Notes: a model not told the origin generated them from the sequence alone. 8,019 bases of DNA from Nitrososphaeria archaeon (GCA_021324715.1 JAJPIN010000231.1:1-8019), one strand, 5' to 3'; positions 1-6,288 are shown, counted from the stretch's first letter. Translations and numbers: made by a program.

Positions 1-620
1 GGTATTGCACGTACAATATTATCAATGATAGTAATATTAGACGCTATTGCCGTTCTAGATAAAGGATTGAGATCGACAGAAATTACTTTCTTGCCCATCC
101 GTACTAAACTTTCTGTTCTATCTCCATCCTCGAGTGCAAGAAAAATAGTATCAGAGATCATTATCCCATTTTTATCGACATATTTGCGATCGCTTGCTAT
201 ATCCTCCATAATAGCTTTTGAATTGTCATCTAGCCCCAATATTTCTGCTTTATTTTCCTTTCTTAATACCCTTGCGATTGCACTAGTTCTGGCTCTACTC
301 TTGTGAAAAAGATTTACCTCTATACGTGAATTAGTAACCTTAGCCAGTGTAACAAGATCTTTTGGACATAATGCGGCAGCGTTACCATTAATAGAAATAA
401 TTGACTTATTTGATAGCAATAGTAAGCAAACTGCAACCTTTTCAGCCTCATACGCGTGCTTTGATGTCTTTTCGCCCAGCAGATAATCAAATGCCTCACC
501 TCTACCATGTGCAATCAGTCCCTGTGGAACAACAATTCCATTCCTAAAGCCATTAACCAATTTTTCTCGTATCATGAGGGAACTTGCCCTTGGATGAGCT
601 CGAGAAATCTTATGTATCAT
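1..620 (-). CDS. 4-phosphopantoate--beta-alanine ligase (archaeal phosphopantothenate synthetase, PPS), 3' end beyond window
   Basis: This enzyme joins 4-phosphopantoate to beta-alanine using ATP, giving 4'-phosphopantothenate in archaeal CoA synthesis; it acts in the cytosol. I translated the minus strand from the ATG at 620-618 and obtained 206 uninterrupted codons running off the left edge. Family landmarks are ISRAHPRASSL (5-15), GLIAHGRGEAFDYL (34-47), NGNAAAL (78-84), NLFH (103-106), LEDGDRTE (163-170) and DLNPLSRTA (183-191). Family members are about 250 residues long, so only the C-terminal tail is missing. An in-frame stop at 627-629 lies three codons upstream, which fixes the start. 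The start lies inside the end of the pantoate kinase gene (11-base overlap), so the two are surely co-transcribed. The identification rests on recalled family motifs and is strong. Confidence 0.93.
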   Translation of the reverse strand, partial: MIHKISRAHPRASSLMIREKLVNGFRNGIVVPQGLIAHGRGEAFDYLLGEKTSKHAYEAEKVAVCLLLLSNKSIISINGNAAALCPKDLVTLAKVTNSRIEVNLFHKSRARTSAIARVLRKENKAEILGLDDNSKAIMEDIASDRKYVDKNGIMISDTIFLALEDGDRTESLVRMGKKVISVDLNPLSRTAIASNITIIDNIVRAI

Positions 621-1536
621 GTTTTTTTATTATTCTGGCACCTTCATTTTCGATATCAGAAATAAATAATTCTGCGGGGAAGTTTTTCGAAATCTTCTTT
701 ATTATTTCTAATTCATTCTCTTTTACGATTGTGAAAACGGTTTGTCCAAATAAAGCCGCACTACAATTAAAACCGTTTTGCATCAAACAATCCATCAGAG
801 TATTACAATTCTTATTTATGAATAGCAGAGATTGTGAAAACTCGTAAGATATTTTCAGGAATTCTAAAGTACTTTTAGTTTCTAAGACTTTCATCATCAT
901 ACTAGTGCATTCAGGATTTGAAATATTTCTAATACTTTCAATAAAATACTGGGTAAACATAGGCGAAAAACAAAAGATTGCAACTTTGCAATTATTGATT
1001 TTTATTATCTTTGTTCTTCCGATACCTGGGGCGCCACCCTTTATTCTAACACATAATCCTCCGCAAAACTCGGAGAGTACCGTACCAAGACCTGTTTTAC
1101 ATTCTATCTCGGCTCTATGAGCTATCTGAGCAGATTCCGTATCGGAAAGTCCCAATGAAAGAGCATCATTTAGTGCAAAAGCCAAACTCAATGCTGCGGA
1201 GCCACTTGTACCAATTCCGTATCCAATTGGTACTTGAACTTCATGACTCACATTAAGAAAGTAATGGTTTTTTGTTCTTTTCAGAAATTCATCTATTACA
1301 AATTTTGAAACTATCGCATCTTTTGTATTAACACCATTAATGCGAATTACGAAATTACTCTTTTCACTATCGTAAAGCTCTACTGTGGTTTTGACACCTT
1401 TGCGGATGGAAACTCCTGCCCCAAGAGAGCCGCGATTAAGGGCTGAATCATTCTTAACCTCACTATAGAATCCGGTAATGTGGCTTGGACTATATGCCTT
1501 GGCAATAGAAATAGGAGGTGTTATTTCTAAGGTCAT
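610..1536 (-). CDS. Pantoate kinase (GHMP kinase superfamily, archaeal CoA pathway)
   Basis: It phosphorylates pantoate with ATP to 4-phosphopantoate, the step before the PPS encoded just downstream. The 308-residue protein has the GHMP layout: AYSPSHITGFY near the N-terminus (14-24), a glycine-rich RGSLGAG stretch (35-41), the ATP-binding loop PIGYGIGTSGSAAL (103-116), HRAEIECKTGLGT (140-152), and a C-terminal ALFGQTVFTI segment (261-270) resembling GHMP motif 3. AxxPxHITGFY together with adjacency to PPS separates it from mevalonate, shikimate or homoserine kinases. Length is normal for the family. A TATA-like CTTATATT on the minus strand (1570-1563) lies about 30 bases before the ATG, predicting a very short or absent leader. 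The next gene starts within the last codons of this one. Confidence 0.92.
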   Translation of the reverse strand: MTLEITPPISIAKAYSPSHITGFYSEVKNDSALNRGSLGAGVSIRKGVKTTVELYDSEKSNFVIRINGVNTKDAIVSKFVIDEFLKRTKNHYFLNVSHEVQVPIGYGIGTSGSAALSLAFALNDALSLGLSDTESAQIAHRAEIECKTGLGTVLSEFCGGLCVRIKGGAPGIGRTKIIKINNCKVAIFCFSPMFTQYFIESIRNISNPECTSMMMKVLETKSTLEFLKISYEFSQSLLFINKNCNTLMDCLMQNGFNCSAALFGQTVFTIVKENELEIIKKISKNFPAELFISDIENEGARIIKKHDT

Positions 1537-1608
1537 CTAATGTGATAATATAATATTCCAAAAATATAAGAATAATGTTTAATTAATTTATATGCATTTA
1601 AATGTCAT
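1537..1608. promoter_or_regulatory. Divergent promoter region between pantoate kinase and the AbrB-PhoU gene
   Basis: This is a 72-base, very AT-rich gap between two divergent starts. On the minus strand, CTTATATT (1570-1563) is placed 27-34 bases before the pantoate kinase ATG, the usual archaeal TATA distance for a near-leaderless mRNA. On the plus strand the AT-rich run at 1578-1595, containing TTTATATG (1587-1594), precedes the AbrB-PhoU ATG; that core is only about 20 bases away, so the exact box is uncertain. No clear Shine-Dalgarno sequence is seen for the plus-strand gene, which fits leaderless transcription. Confidence 0.5.
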
Positions 1609-2604
1609 ATGCTTCAGAGTGAACGACGGTTACAAAAAATCGGAAGCAGTGTCTTAATGTCTTTACCGGCCGAGTGGATTAAAACTCTAGGTCTTAAAAA
1701 GGGCGATATTTTATCAATTGAAAATAATGAGGATAATTCGATCACAATATTTCCCGCCAGTATTAGAAATATTCAGAACAAAGAAATAGCAATTCATCTT
1801 ATTGATCTTTCCCATGACAAATTGATAAATCAGATTTACGGAGCATATCTCTTAGGCTATGATACCATAAAGATTGTGGGCAAGACTCAAATCGATTTCG
1901 AGGATCGGGAAGTTATTAAGAAAGCAATGAGAAACTTGGTCGGTCTAGAAATCGTTGATGAAGATGGTCTTAACATTACAATACAATTTCTTCTTGATTC
2001 ACGCTCTTTGAATATTTCAAAATTACTGAAACAAATGAGCTCTATTGTAAATGGTACACATAGAGACATAGTCAATGCTATGAAAACTGGAGAAACCAAT
2101 ATCGATCTTCTGGTGAGGGGAAGAGATGATGAAGTAAACAGGCAGTACTTCTTAATTGTACGATTAATAAGAACTGCCCTGATGGATCGTAGATTAGCTA
2201 CTAGCCTGGATCTTAGTAATATCGATATTCTGGATTATAGAATAGCTTCTAACCATTTAGAGAATGCTGGAGATCTTATTTCTAAATTATCCTCTCTTCT
2301 AGCGGGTTCTTTTGATAAAATAAAATATGAAAAAATTATTGAGGCAAATAACTTGATTTTACAAATGCAAGAAAAATCTATATCGGGGTTTATCACCAAA
2401 GATACCGAGAAGTCCTCTCAAGTAGTAACTTTCTTCAATAAATTCAACGCAATATCTAACTTCATAAAGAATGAATATATCAAACTAGAAGGGAATTATG
2501 AAGCTGTATTAAAGATAATAAATATAGTATATACTATGGATGAAATAGCTAAGTGTTGGGTGGATATTGCAGATTTGATAAAGCCAACCTATTCGATTAG
2601 ATAG
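1609..2604 (+). CDS. AbrB-PhoU fusion protein (archaeal phosphate-uptake-regulator-like)
   Basis: The 331-residue protein starts with a SpoVT/AbrB-type DNA-binding swapped-hairpin domain (about 5-48; QKIGSSVLMSLPAEWI at 9-24, then GLKKGDILSI at 28-37). Two helical PhoU-like repeats follow (about 110-225 and 235-325). PhoU-style acidic/basic helix motifs are visible at RDDEVNRQYF (172-181) and HLENAGDLISK (216-226). Bacterial PhoU proteins couple phosphate transport to signalling. The archaeal AbrB fusions are presumed to be DNA-binding regulators, but their targets are not established, and no phosphate transporter lies in this window. The ATG at 1609 is chosen because the next in-frame ATG (residue 17) would cut off the first strand of the AbrB domain. 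It is transcribed alone, away from the CoA genes, and is followed by a hairpin. Confidence 0.9.
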   Translation: MLQSERRLQKIGSSVLMSLPAEWIKTLGLKKGDILSIENNEDNSITIFPASIRNIQNKEIAIHLIDLSHDKLINQIYGAYLLGYDTIKIVGKTQIDFEDREVIKKAMRNLVGLEIVDEDGLNITIQFLLDSRSLNISKLLKQMSSIVNGTHRDIVNAMKTGETNIDLLVRGRDDEVNRQYFLIVRLIRTALMDRRLATSLDLSNIDILDYRIASNHLENAGDLISKLSSLLAGSFDKIKYEKIIEANNLILQMQEKSISGFITKDTEKSSQVVTFFNKFNAISNFIKNEYIKLEGNYEAVLKIINIVYTMDEIAKCWVDIADLIKPTYSIR

Positions 2605-2638
2605 AATAGATCTAGGGAAATTAGTTTGTGATATGAAG

Positions 2639-2663
2639 GAAGGTTCTAACCTTCTAGCTTTTT
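2639..2663 (+). terminator. Terminator-like hairpin after the AbrB-PhoU gene
   Basis: GAAGGTT (2639-2645) pairs perfectly with AACCTTC (2648-2654) around a two-base loop (or six pairs with a four-base loop). It is followed by TAGCTTTTT (2655-2663). It lies about 35 bases after the stop codon. Archaeal termination relies mainly on the T-run, so the stem may help or may be incidental. The hairpin overlaps the stop codon of the decayed minus-strand gene. Confidence 0.45.
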
Positions 2664-2981
2664 AACTACCTCATCAAAATATCTCAATGGTACTATTTTT
2701 ACTGAATTAAATGAAGAAATTCCTACCGCAATACTTAGTTGCTCTATATCACGTGCATTTTCTGCATCCAAAATGATAACTCACTCGTGTTCGAGTACTG
2801 ACATGTAAAAGGCAACAACCCTTTTTACATTGAATCTTGAAATATTTGATTCAATTTTGTTCTTCATTTCTTTAAAGATGCGTTTAAATTCCTAAATTTT
2901 ATCTGAGATTGCATAACTCCTTGGCAGCCAATTATATTCTGAATTAGTAAAGAAGTCAAATACATAAATTCGATAATGAAA
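2646..2981 (-). pseudogene. Decayed gene for a small protein, possibly a ferredoxin-like alpha/beta (GYD/DUF3303-type) domain
   Basis: Read from about 2981 down to the TAG at 2648-2646, this frame gives roughly 110 codons that look like protein but carry two stops: TAG at 2894-2892 and TGA at 2783-2781. The flanking peptides are FKRIFKEMKNKIESNISRF, RVVAFYMSVLEHE, then VIILDAENARDIEQLSIA and VKIVPLRYFDEVVKKLEG. The order strand, helix, strand, helix, strand with a closing 'P...EVVKKL' resembles small dimeric alpha/beta-barrel domains common in archaea. The TGA sits where a Trp codon (TGG) would fit the EHE-VIILDAE context, so one transition could explain it. No ATG is found upstream before the TAA at 3014-3012, so the start is lost too. 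The family assignment is tentative; the decay is directly seen. Confidence 0.6.
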
Positions 2982-3015
2982 CCTGGTTTGCAGTGTGCGA
3001 TAATAGAATATTTAT

Positions 3016-3177
3016 ATGCATTGCAATACAATCATTTTCATACCCAGAAAAACAGTTTACGGCAGATGTCCAAAATGTAGGACTAAGAGTCAACTTGAGG
3101 TACTATCAAGTAATCCTGGAAATGAGAAATTTAAATGCAACATGTGCTATAGCAAATTTACGATGGATGAACTTTAA
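3016..3177 (+). CDS. Small zinc ribbon protein, 53 residues
   Basis: Translation from the ATG at 3016 gives 53 residues ending at TAA 3175-3177. Two CxxC knuckles are seen: RCPKC (residues 17-21) and KCNMC (40-44), 19 residues apart, with a KFTMDEL tail. This Cx2C-x19-Cx2C pattern is a classic zinc ribbon, as in many small archaeal nucleic-acid-associated or transcription proteins, but no specific family is recognised. An in-frame TAG at 3004-3006 means no longer N-terminus is possible. A TATA-like TTTATATG (3011-3018) overlaps the ATG itself; if that is the active box, transcription would begin inside the ORF, so the true promoter may be farther upstream (for example near 2967-2976). A longer overlapping frame (2993-3274) has no recognisable protein features and is taken as a shadow. 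Confidence 0.6.
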   Translation: MHCNTIIFIPRKTVYGRCPKCRTKSQLEVLSSNPGNEKFKCNMCYSKFTMDEL

Positions 3178-3308
3178 GTGTCTATTATTAATCGATATGA
3201 ATTCCAGACTTATCGTTATTAAATCTGAATTTTACAATTTTAAATTATTCGAACATATCAACAACATGAAATAGCACACAATTAAGATTGAAATAGGCGA
3301 ACAACCCA

Positions 3309-3641
3309 ATGAAGATAAATTTGGATAACCTAGAAGAATCACAACCTGACAGAATGAAGAATGCCATTTCCAAAAATAACAAGGATCACATCGGTGACTT
3401 TTCTGAAATGAGCCCTAGACATGAATCTTCTTTTAGATATCCCGTAAAGATAGGTGATGAGTATGATGTAAATATTCTAGATATGAGTAGAAATGGTGAT
3501 TCCGGTGTTACACGAATAAGAGGCCTGATTACCTTTGTTGGAGGAACTAAACCGGATGATAGAGTAAGAATTAAAATTACTAAGATTGGAAAAGGATATG
3601 CCAGAGGTCAGCTGATTGCATATCTAGATTCAAAAAAATAG
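3309..3641 (+). CDS. Single TRAM domain protein
   Basis: The 110-residue protein has a hydrophilic, probably disordered N-terminal extension (1-42) and a C-terminal TRAM domain (about 44-106). The domain shows YPVKIGDEYDVNILDMSRNG, the turn GVTRIRGLITFVGG and DRVRIKITKIGKGYARGQLI, ending with the typical 'xGYARGQ' signature. TRAM is an RNA-binding OB-like beta barrel known from tRNA modification enzymes; stand-alone archaeal TRAM proteins have been described as RNA chaperones in cold response. An RNA-binding role is expected here, but the target is unknown. Stand-alone TRAM proteins are often 60-80 residues, so the extension is long; internal ATGs at residues 16 and 34 are alternative starts. 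AT-rich TATA-like sequence lies near 3238-3247. Confidence in the domain is high, in the start moderate. Confidence 0.88.
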   Translation: MKINLDNLEESQPDRMKNAISKNNKDHIGDFSEMSPRHESSFRYPVKIGDEYDVNILDMSRNGDSGVTRIRGLITFVGGTKPDDRVRIKITKIGKGYARGQLIAYLDSKK

Positions 3642-3991
3642 ACCATTTATAATGGAATTAGCATTTTGGAGACGTATTGGGTGTAGATTAATTAGTTAGT
3701 GCAAAATCATTGGGCCAGATTTAATAACCATAAATTTTAAATTAAATTTCTTTCCGATTTGTTTGATATTTTATAAAGTTCAAATTGATCAATGTTCTTA
3801 ATTAGAGAATTTAGACAACAACATATTTTATCTTTTTTCATGTAATAATTTTTCGTTTTATTAATTATAATTGCATCATAACTGCACGCGAGAAGCTCCT
3901 CCAGGTTTAACGAACAAGATTAATCTAGCAATATCACTATGTTCAGAAAATTTCGGAATCACGAATAATGCATTTGCAGGATCTGTAAATC
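3642..3991. other. Mostly non-coding region between the TRAM gene and the zinc-finger gene
   Basis: This 350-base stretch has no convincing full gene. Just after the TRAM stop there is a short palindrome, CCATT (3643-3647) with AATGG (3651-3655), and T-rich tracts occur around 3830-3860. On the minus strand 3876-3989 is open for 37 codons without any ATG. The peptide contains FVIPKFSEHSDIARL and ends FVKPGGASRVQL, which looks protein-like and could be a gene remnant; no family is recognised. A convincing TATA box for the following gene is not visible. Confidence 0.4.
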
Positions 3992-4369
3992 ATGATGATT
4001 TCACTCTATAGTTATTCTAGGTGTACATTACCAAATGAAGGATATCTAAAAACCATGGCGCACAACATAATGAATTCTCTAATATCACTGAAAATAAATA
4101 TGACCAGTGAAAAATTCTTTTTAATGTTAATAGTACTTTGGCGTGAATCTTGGATAAAGCCTCTTTCAATCTACGACATTGAAACTGATACTTGCAAATA
4201 TTGTAAGAGAAAATTACATAATCGGGACTTTGTTACATCCTGTGAATTTTGCGATTTTGGCATAATGCACGACACTTGCGCCAATAATCACATCATAAGC
4301 AAACACAAAGTCGAGGTAAAACGGAAAATAGAATTACATAGAGACAAACGTTTACATGATTATCAATAA
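3992..4369 (+). CDS. Hypothetical protein with a C1/DC1-like zinc finger
   Basis: The open frame codes for 125 residues. Residues 68-105 hold a dense set of metal ligands: C68-x2-C71, C84-x2-C87, H93, C96, H100 and H105, in the context CEFCDFGIMHDTCA (84-97). The order Cx2C-x12-Cx2C-x5-H-x2-C matches the core of C1/DC1 and PHD-like treble-clef fingers, which bind zinc and mediate protein or ligand contacts in eukaryotes. No named archaeal family is recognised. The N-terminal part has a short hydrophobic patch (FFLMLIVLW, 42-50) that could be a buried helix rather than a membrane span. The C-terminus is basic and helical. The start is uncertain: ATGs at 3995, 4055 (residue 22), 4076 and 4100 (residue 37) are alternatives, and no good promoter fixes the choice. 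Confidence 0.62.
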   Translation: MMISLYSYSRCTLPNEGYLKTMAHNIMNSLISLKINMTSEKFFLMLIVLWRESWIKPLSIYDIETDTCKYCKRKLHNRDFVTSCEFCDFGIMHDTCANNHIISKHKVEVKRKIELHRDKRLHDYQ

Positions 4370-4381
4370 TTGACTATTTAT

Positions 4382-4501
4382 TTAGCGAAAATAAAATAAT
4401 TCCTTCCTAAGTCTTTTATCAAAGGATGGGCTGAGTGAAAATAATGGATCTCCGAAACATATTTGGGTTGAAACTATACCATCACTATTATCAACTATCA
4501 T
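4382..4501 (-). CDS. Possible 39-residue ORF downstream of htpX
   Basis: On the minus strand, in the same frame as htpX and 30 bases after its stop, an ATG at 4501-4499 opens 39 codons to a TAA at 4384-4382. The peptide begins MIVDNSDGIVSTQICFGDPL and ends in a basic stretch, KRLRKELFYFR. The frame is also open all the way back to the htpX stop, through WLVTIYG. It could be a small co-transcribed protein, a fragment of a longer lost C-terminal region, or chance. No domain is recognised. It ends 12 bases from the convergent zinc-finger gene. Confidence 0.3.
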   Translation of the reverse strand: MIVDNSDGIVSTQICFGDPLFSLSPSFDKRLRKELFYFR

Positions 4502-4531
4502 TCCATAAATTGTGACGAGCCATCGTAGTGT

Positions 4532-5416
4532 TTATTCATTCATTCCACTTTTCATTTCCATGAGTTTTTGAACTCTCTTTTCAACTGGTGGATGGGTAGA
4601 GAATAGGTTGGCAAAAGAACTTCTTGTAAGAGCTGGAATAATAAAAAATGCATTCAATTGCTGGACCTTTTCTAATTCTTTTGGTGGAACACTTCCAATT
4701 TTACCGCTAATCTTGAGAAGAGCACTTGCTAATTTATCAGGCTTTCCTGTCATAATTGCTCCACCCCTATCTGCAGAATATTCTCTATACCTTGAGATTG
4801 CCCTAATAATTAAGAAGCTTACTAACCATGTTAATATTGCAACTAACATCACAATAGCAGTAGTTCCAACAGCATTCCGATCTCTTGTCTGCAATCCACC
4901 AAAAAATCCAAATTGTACAAGATACCAAGCTACAGTAGAAAATACACTGGCTAATGTTAGAACTAGGACATCCCTGCTTCTGACATGTGTCAGTTCATGA
5001 CCTATTACTGCTTCGAGCTCATCATCTTCCAAAAGATCCATAATCCCTGTGGTTACTGCAACGAGAGAGCTCTTGGGACTTTTACCTGTAGCAAAGGCAT
5101 TCGGTACTTGCGAATTTACCAGCGCAACTTTAGGCTTAGGAAGTCCATTATTAGCTGATAGTCTTCCCACAATTTCGTGCAGCCTAGGATATTCTTCTTT
5201 TGTTACGATCTTGGCACCAGAACTCCATAGCACTATCTTGTCGGAGAAATACCATTGTGCTAAGATCATTGCTGATGCGATTAGCGCGAGTGGAATATAT
5301 CCAACTCCTAAATAGTGAAGTATACTTAAGAATATAAGATACAGTATTCCTAAAAGGATGAAACTCAAGATCATTCTGGCACGTAGACCAGAATCTCCTT
5401 TCCAATGTACAGCCAT
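4532..5416 (-). CDS. htpX: HtpX family membrane zinc metalloprotease (M48)
   Basis: HtpX proteases degrade misfolded or damaged membrane proteins. This 294-residue protein has the full pattern: two N-terminal membrane spans (about 15-35 and 38-57), a catalytic HELTH motif (H140-E141-x2-H144), two further hydrophobic spans (about 148-170 and 184-206), the third zinc ligand in REYSAD (E212), and the C-terminal FSTHPPVEKRVQKL (272-285) typical of M48B. VPNAFATG (104-111) is also a family signature. Length matches bacterial and archaeal HtpX. The start MAVHWKGDSGLRARM gives a basic cytosolic N-terminus before the first span. It is divergent from the metzincin-like gene at 5531 and shares its AT-rich upstream region. 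All catalytic residues are present, so it should be active. Confidence 0.95.
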   Translation of the reverse strand: MAVHWKGDSGLRARMILSFILLGILYLIFLSILHYLGVGYIPLALIASAMILAQWYFSDKIVLWSSGAKIVTKEEYPRLHEIVGRLSANNGLPKPKVALVNSQVPNAFATGKSPKSSLVAVTTGIMDLLEDDELEAVIGHELTHVRSRDVLVLTLASVFSTVAWYLVQFGFFGGLQTRDRNAVGTTAIVMLVAILTWLVSFLIIRAISRYREYSADRGGAIMTGKPDKLASALLKISGKIGSVPPKELEKVQQLNAFFIIPALTRSSFANLFSTHPPVEKRVQKLMEMKSGMNE

Positions 5417-5530
5417 GTACTAGATACTGACTATATGGTGTATTTCCTTAATTAATCTAATGAGTTGAAAATTTTATAATTGTCAAAAACACGGCGACTT
5501 AAAATTGCAGGCCATGATTTATAGGTAGAT
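5417..5530. promoter_or_regulatory. Divergent promoter region between htpX and the metzincin-like gene
   Basis: A 114-base AT-rich gap separates two divergent starts. ATTTTATAAT (5471-5480) reads as a TATA-like box on both strands: for the plus-strand gene it would start RNA near 5500-5505, leaving a leader of about 25-30 bases, and for htpX near 5450, leaving about 35 bases. A second TTTATA (5518-5523) is too close to the plus-strand ATG to serve it. Assignments are from spacing only. Confidence 0.4.
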
Positions 5531-6064
5531 ATGAGAATAATAAAGCTAGCAATAGTGTCAACCATTACAGTTGAGAAACAAAATAGCAATAAAGACAAGC
5601 TGTCTTATTTGAAAGACTTTAACGAAATGTTTGAGTTTGTAAAGTCTTCTGTTAATTCAGTATATGATATGAAACGAGCTGGTTTGAGCCTGATGCTACA
5701 CGGAATGCCTACAAGAATAGGAGCTTATCACGTATTGGGTTCAAATGTTATTGCGGTGAATAAGCTCGTATTAGATTTGGTAAGGAAATATTCAACTACT
5801 AATGAGGAATACAACGCGTACTTATTTACGGTACTTTTACATGAATATCTACATAGTTTTGGAATTTTGGATGAAAATAAAGTAAGATACATGACTGTAG
5901 AACTTTGCAAAAAATTCTTTGGTGAAAATTGCACGGTATCAACTATGGCTGAGGATCCTCTGAAAATTTTTCCAAAGTTAGGATTAGTAAATTATGATAA
6001 ATTTGAGAACAAATTTGAATTAATTAAAAACTTTGATAATTCTAATCAGACCTATATCCAATAG
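5531..6064 (+). CDS. Small putative zinc metallopeptidase with a metzincin-like HExxHxxGxxD motif
   Basis: This 177-residue protein has no signal peptide or clear membrane segment. The key feature is H104-E105-Y-L-H108-S-F-G111-I-L-D114 on a predicted helix (LFTVLLHEYLHSFGILD). This fits the metzincin consensus HExxHxxGxxH with Asp as third ligand, as known in snapalysin (M7). A candidate Met-turn, VSTMAED (M139), lies 25 residues downstream, and GAYHVLGSNVIAVN (64-77) resembles the edge strand before the active-site helix. A protease function is therefore likely but unproven; no named family is recognised. It is smaller than most metzincins and appears to be cytosolic. It is divergent from htpX, so joint control is possible. 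GGT a few bases before the ATG is at best a weak ribosome binding site. Confidence 0.8.
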   Translation: MRIIKLAIVSTITVEKQNSNKDKLSYLKDFNEMFEFVKSSVNSVYDMKRAGLSLMLHGMPTRIGAYHVLGSNVIAVNKLVLDLVRKYSTTNEEYNAYLFTVLLHEYLHSFGILDENKVRYMTVELCKKFFGENCTVSTMAEDPLKIFPKLGLVNYDKFENKFELIKNFDNSNQTYIQ

Positions 6065-6174
6065 GGCAAGGTCATTGAGTATAATTGTGGATTTATGACA
6101 GAGCTGATATCAAGCCATAACATTAGATCTAGAATAATCACAATGACATTACTAAAAGAAAGTAAGAAATTACA

Positions 6175-6288
6175 TTAGTTTGAAACCGTCATTGGCTCTA
6201 ATTCAGGTTCAATTTCTTTATCTTCCTCGCGTAATGTATTTTTACTTTTTTGTTTTACCTTCTCTGGAAGTTCAAAATCGTAGCACAT
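6175..6288 (-). CDS. 37-residue small protein (MCYDF...)
   Basis: From the ATG at 6288-6286 the minus strand is open for 37 codons to the TAA at 6177-6175. The peptide starts MCYDFELPEKVKQK and continues with a charged region, LREEDKEIEPELEPM. It is hydrophilic, with a single Cys at residue 2. A TATA-like CTTTATAG (6325-6318) lies about 33 bases before the ATG, the right archaeal distance, predicting a leader of a few bases. The MCYDF opening resembles the 'MCYE/DY' starts I recall from some very short conserved prokaryotic proteins, but that link is from memory and may be coincidence. Function is unknown. Promoter spacing, amino acid composition and the ATG together make it likely to be real. 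Confidence 0.55.
   Translation of the reverse strand: MCYDFELPEKVKQKSKNTLREEDKEIEPELEPMTVSN

Noticed and set aside
25..306. 93-codon plus-strand open frame
   Set aside because: It lies antisense to the PPS gene, whose conserved motifs are clear.
320..514. 64-codon minus-strand open frame
   Set aside because: It is out of frame with the continuous PPS translation over the same bases.
2993..3274. 93-codon plus-strand open frame
   Set aside because: No domain or protein-like composition; the overlapping frame at 3016-3177 has a zinc ribbon, so this one is taken as a shadow.
4608..5315. Plus-strand open frames of 130 and 88 codons
   Set aside because: Both are antisense to htpX, which has complete M48 motifs.
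5184..5405. 73-codon minus-strand open frame
   Set aside because: It is out of frame within htpX.
6095..6178. 27-codon plus-strand ORF beginning MTELISSHNI
   Set aside because: Very short, no promoter at the right distance and no recognisable feature; it can arise by chance.
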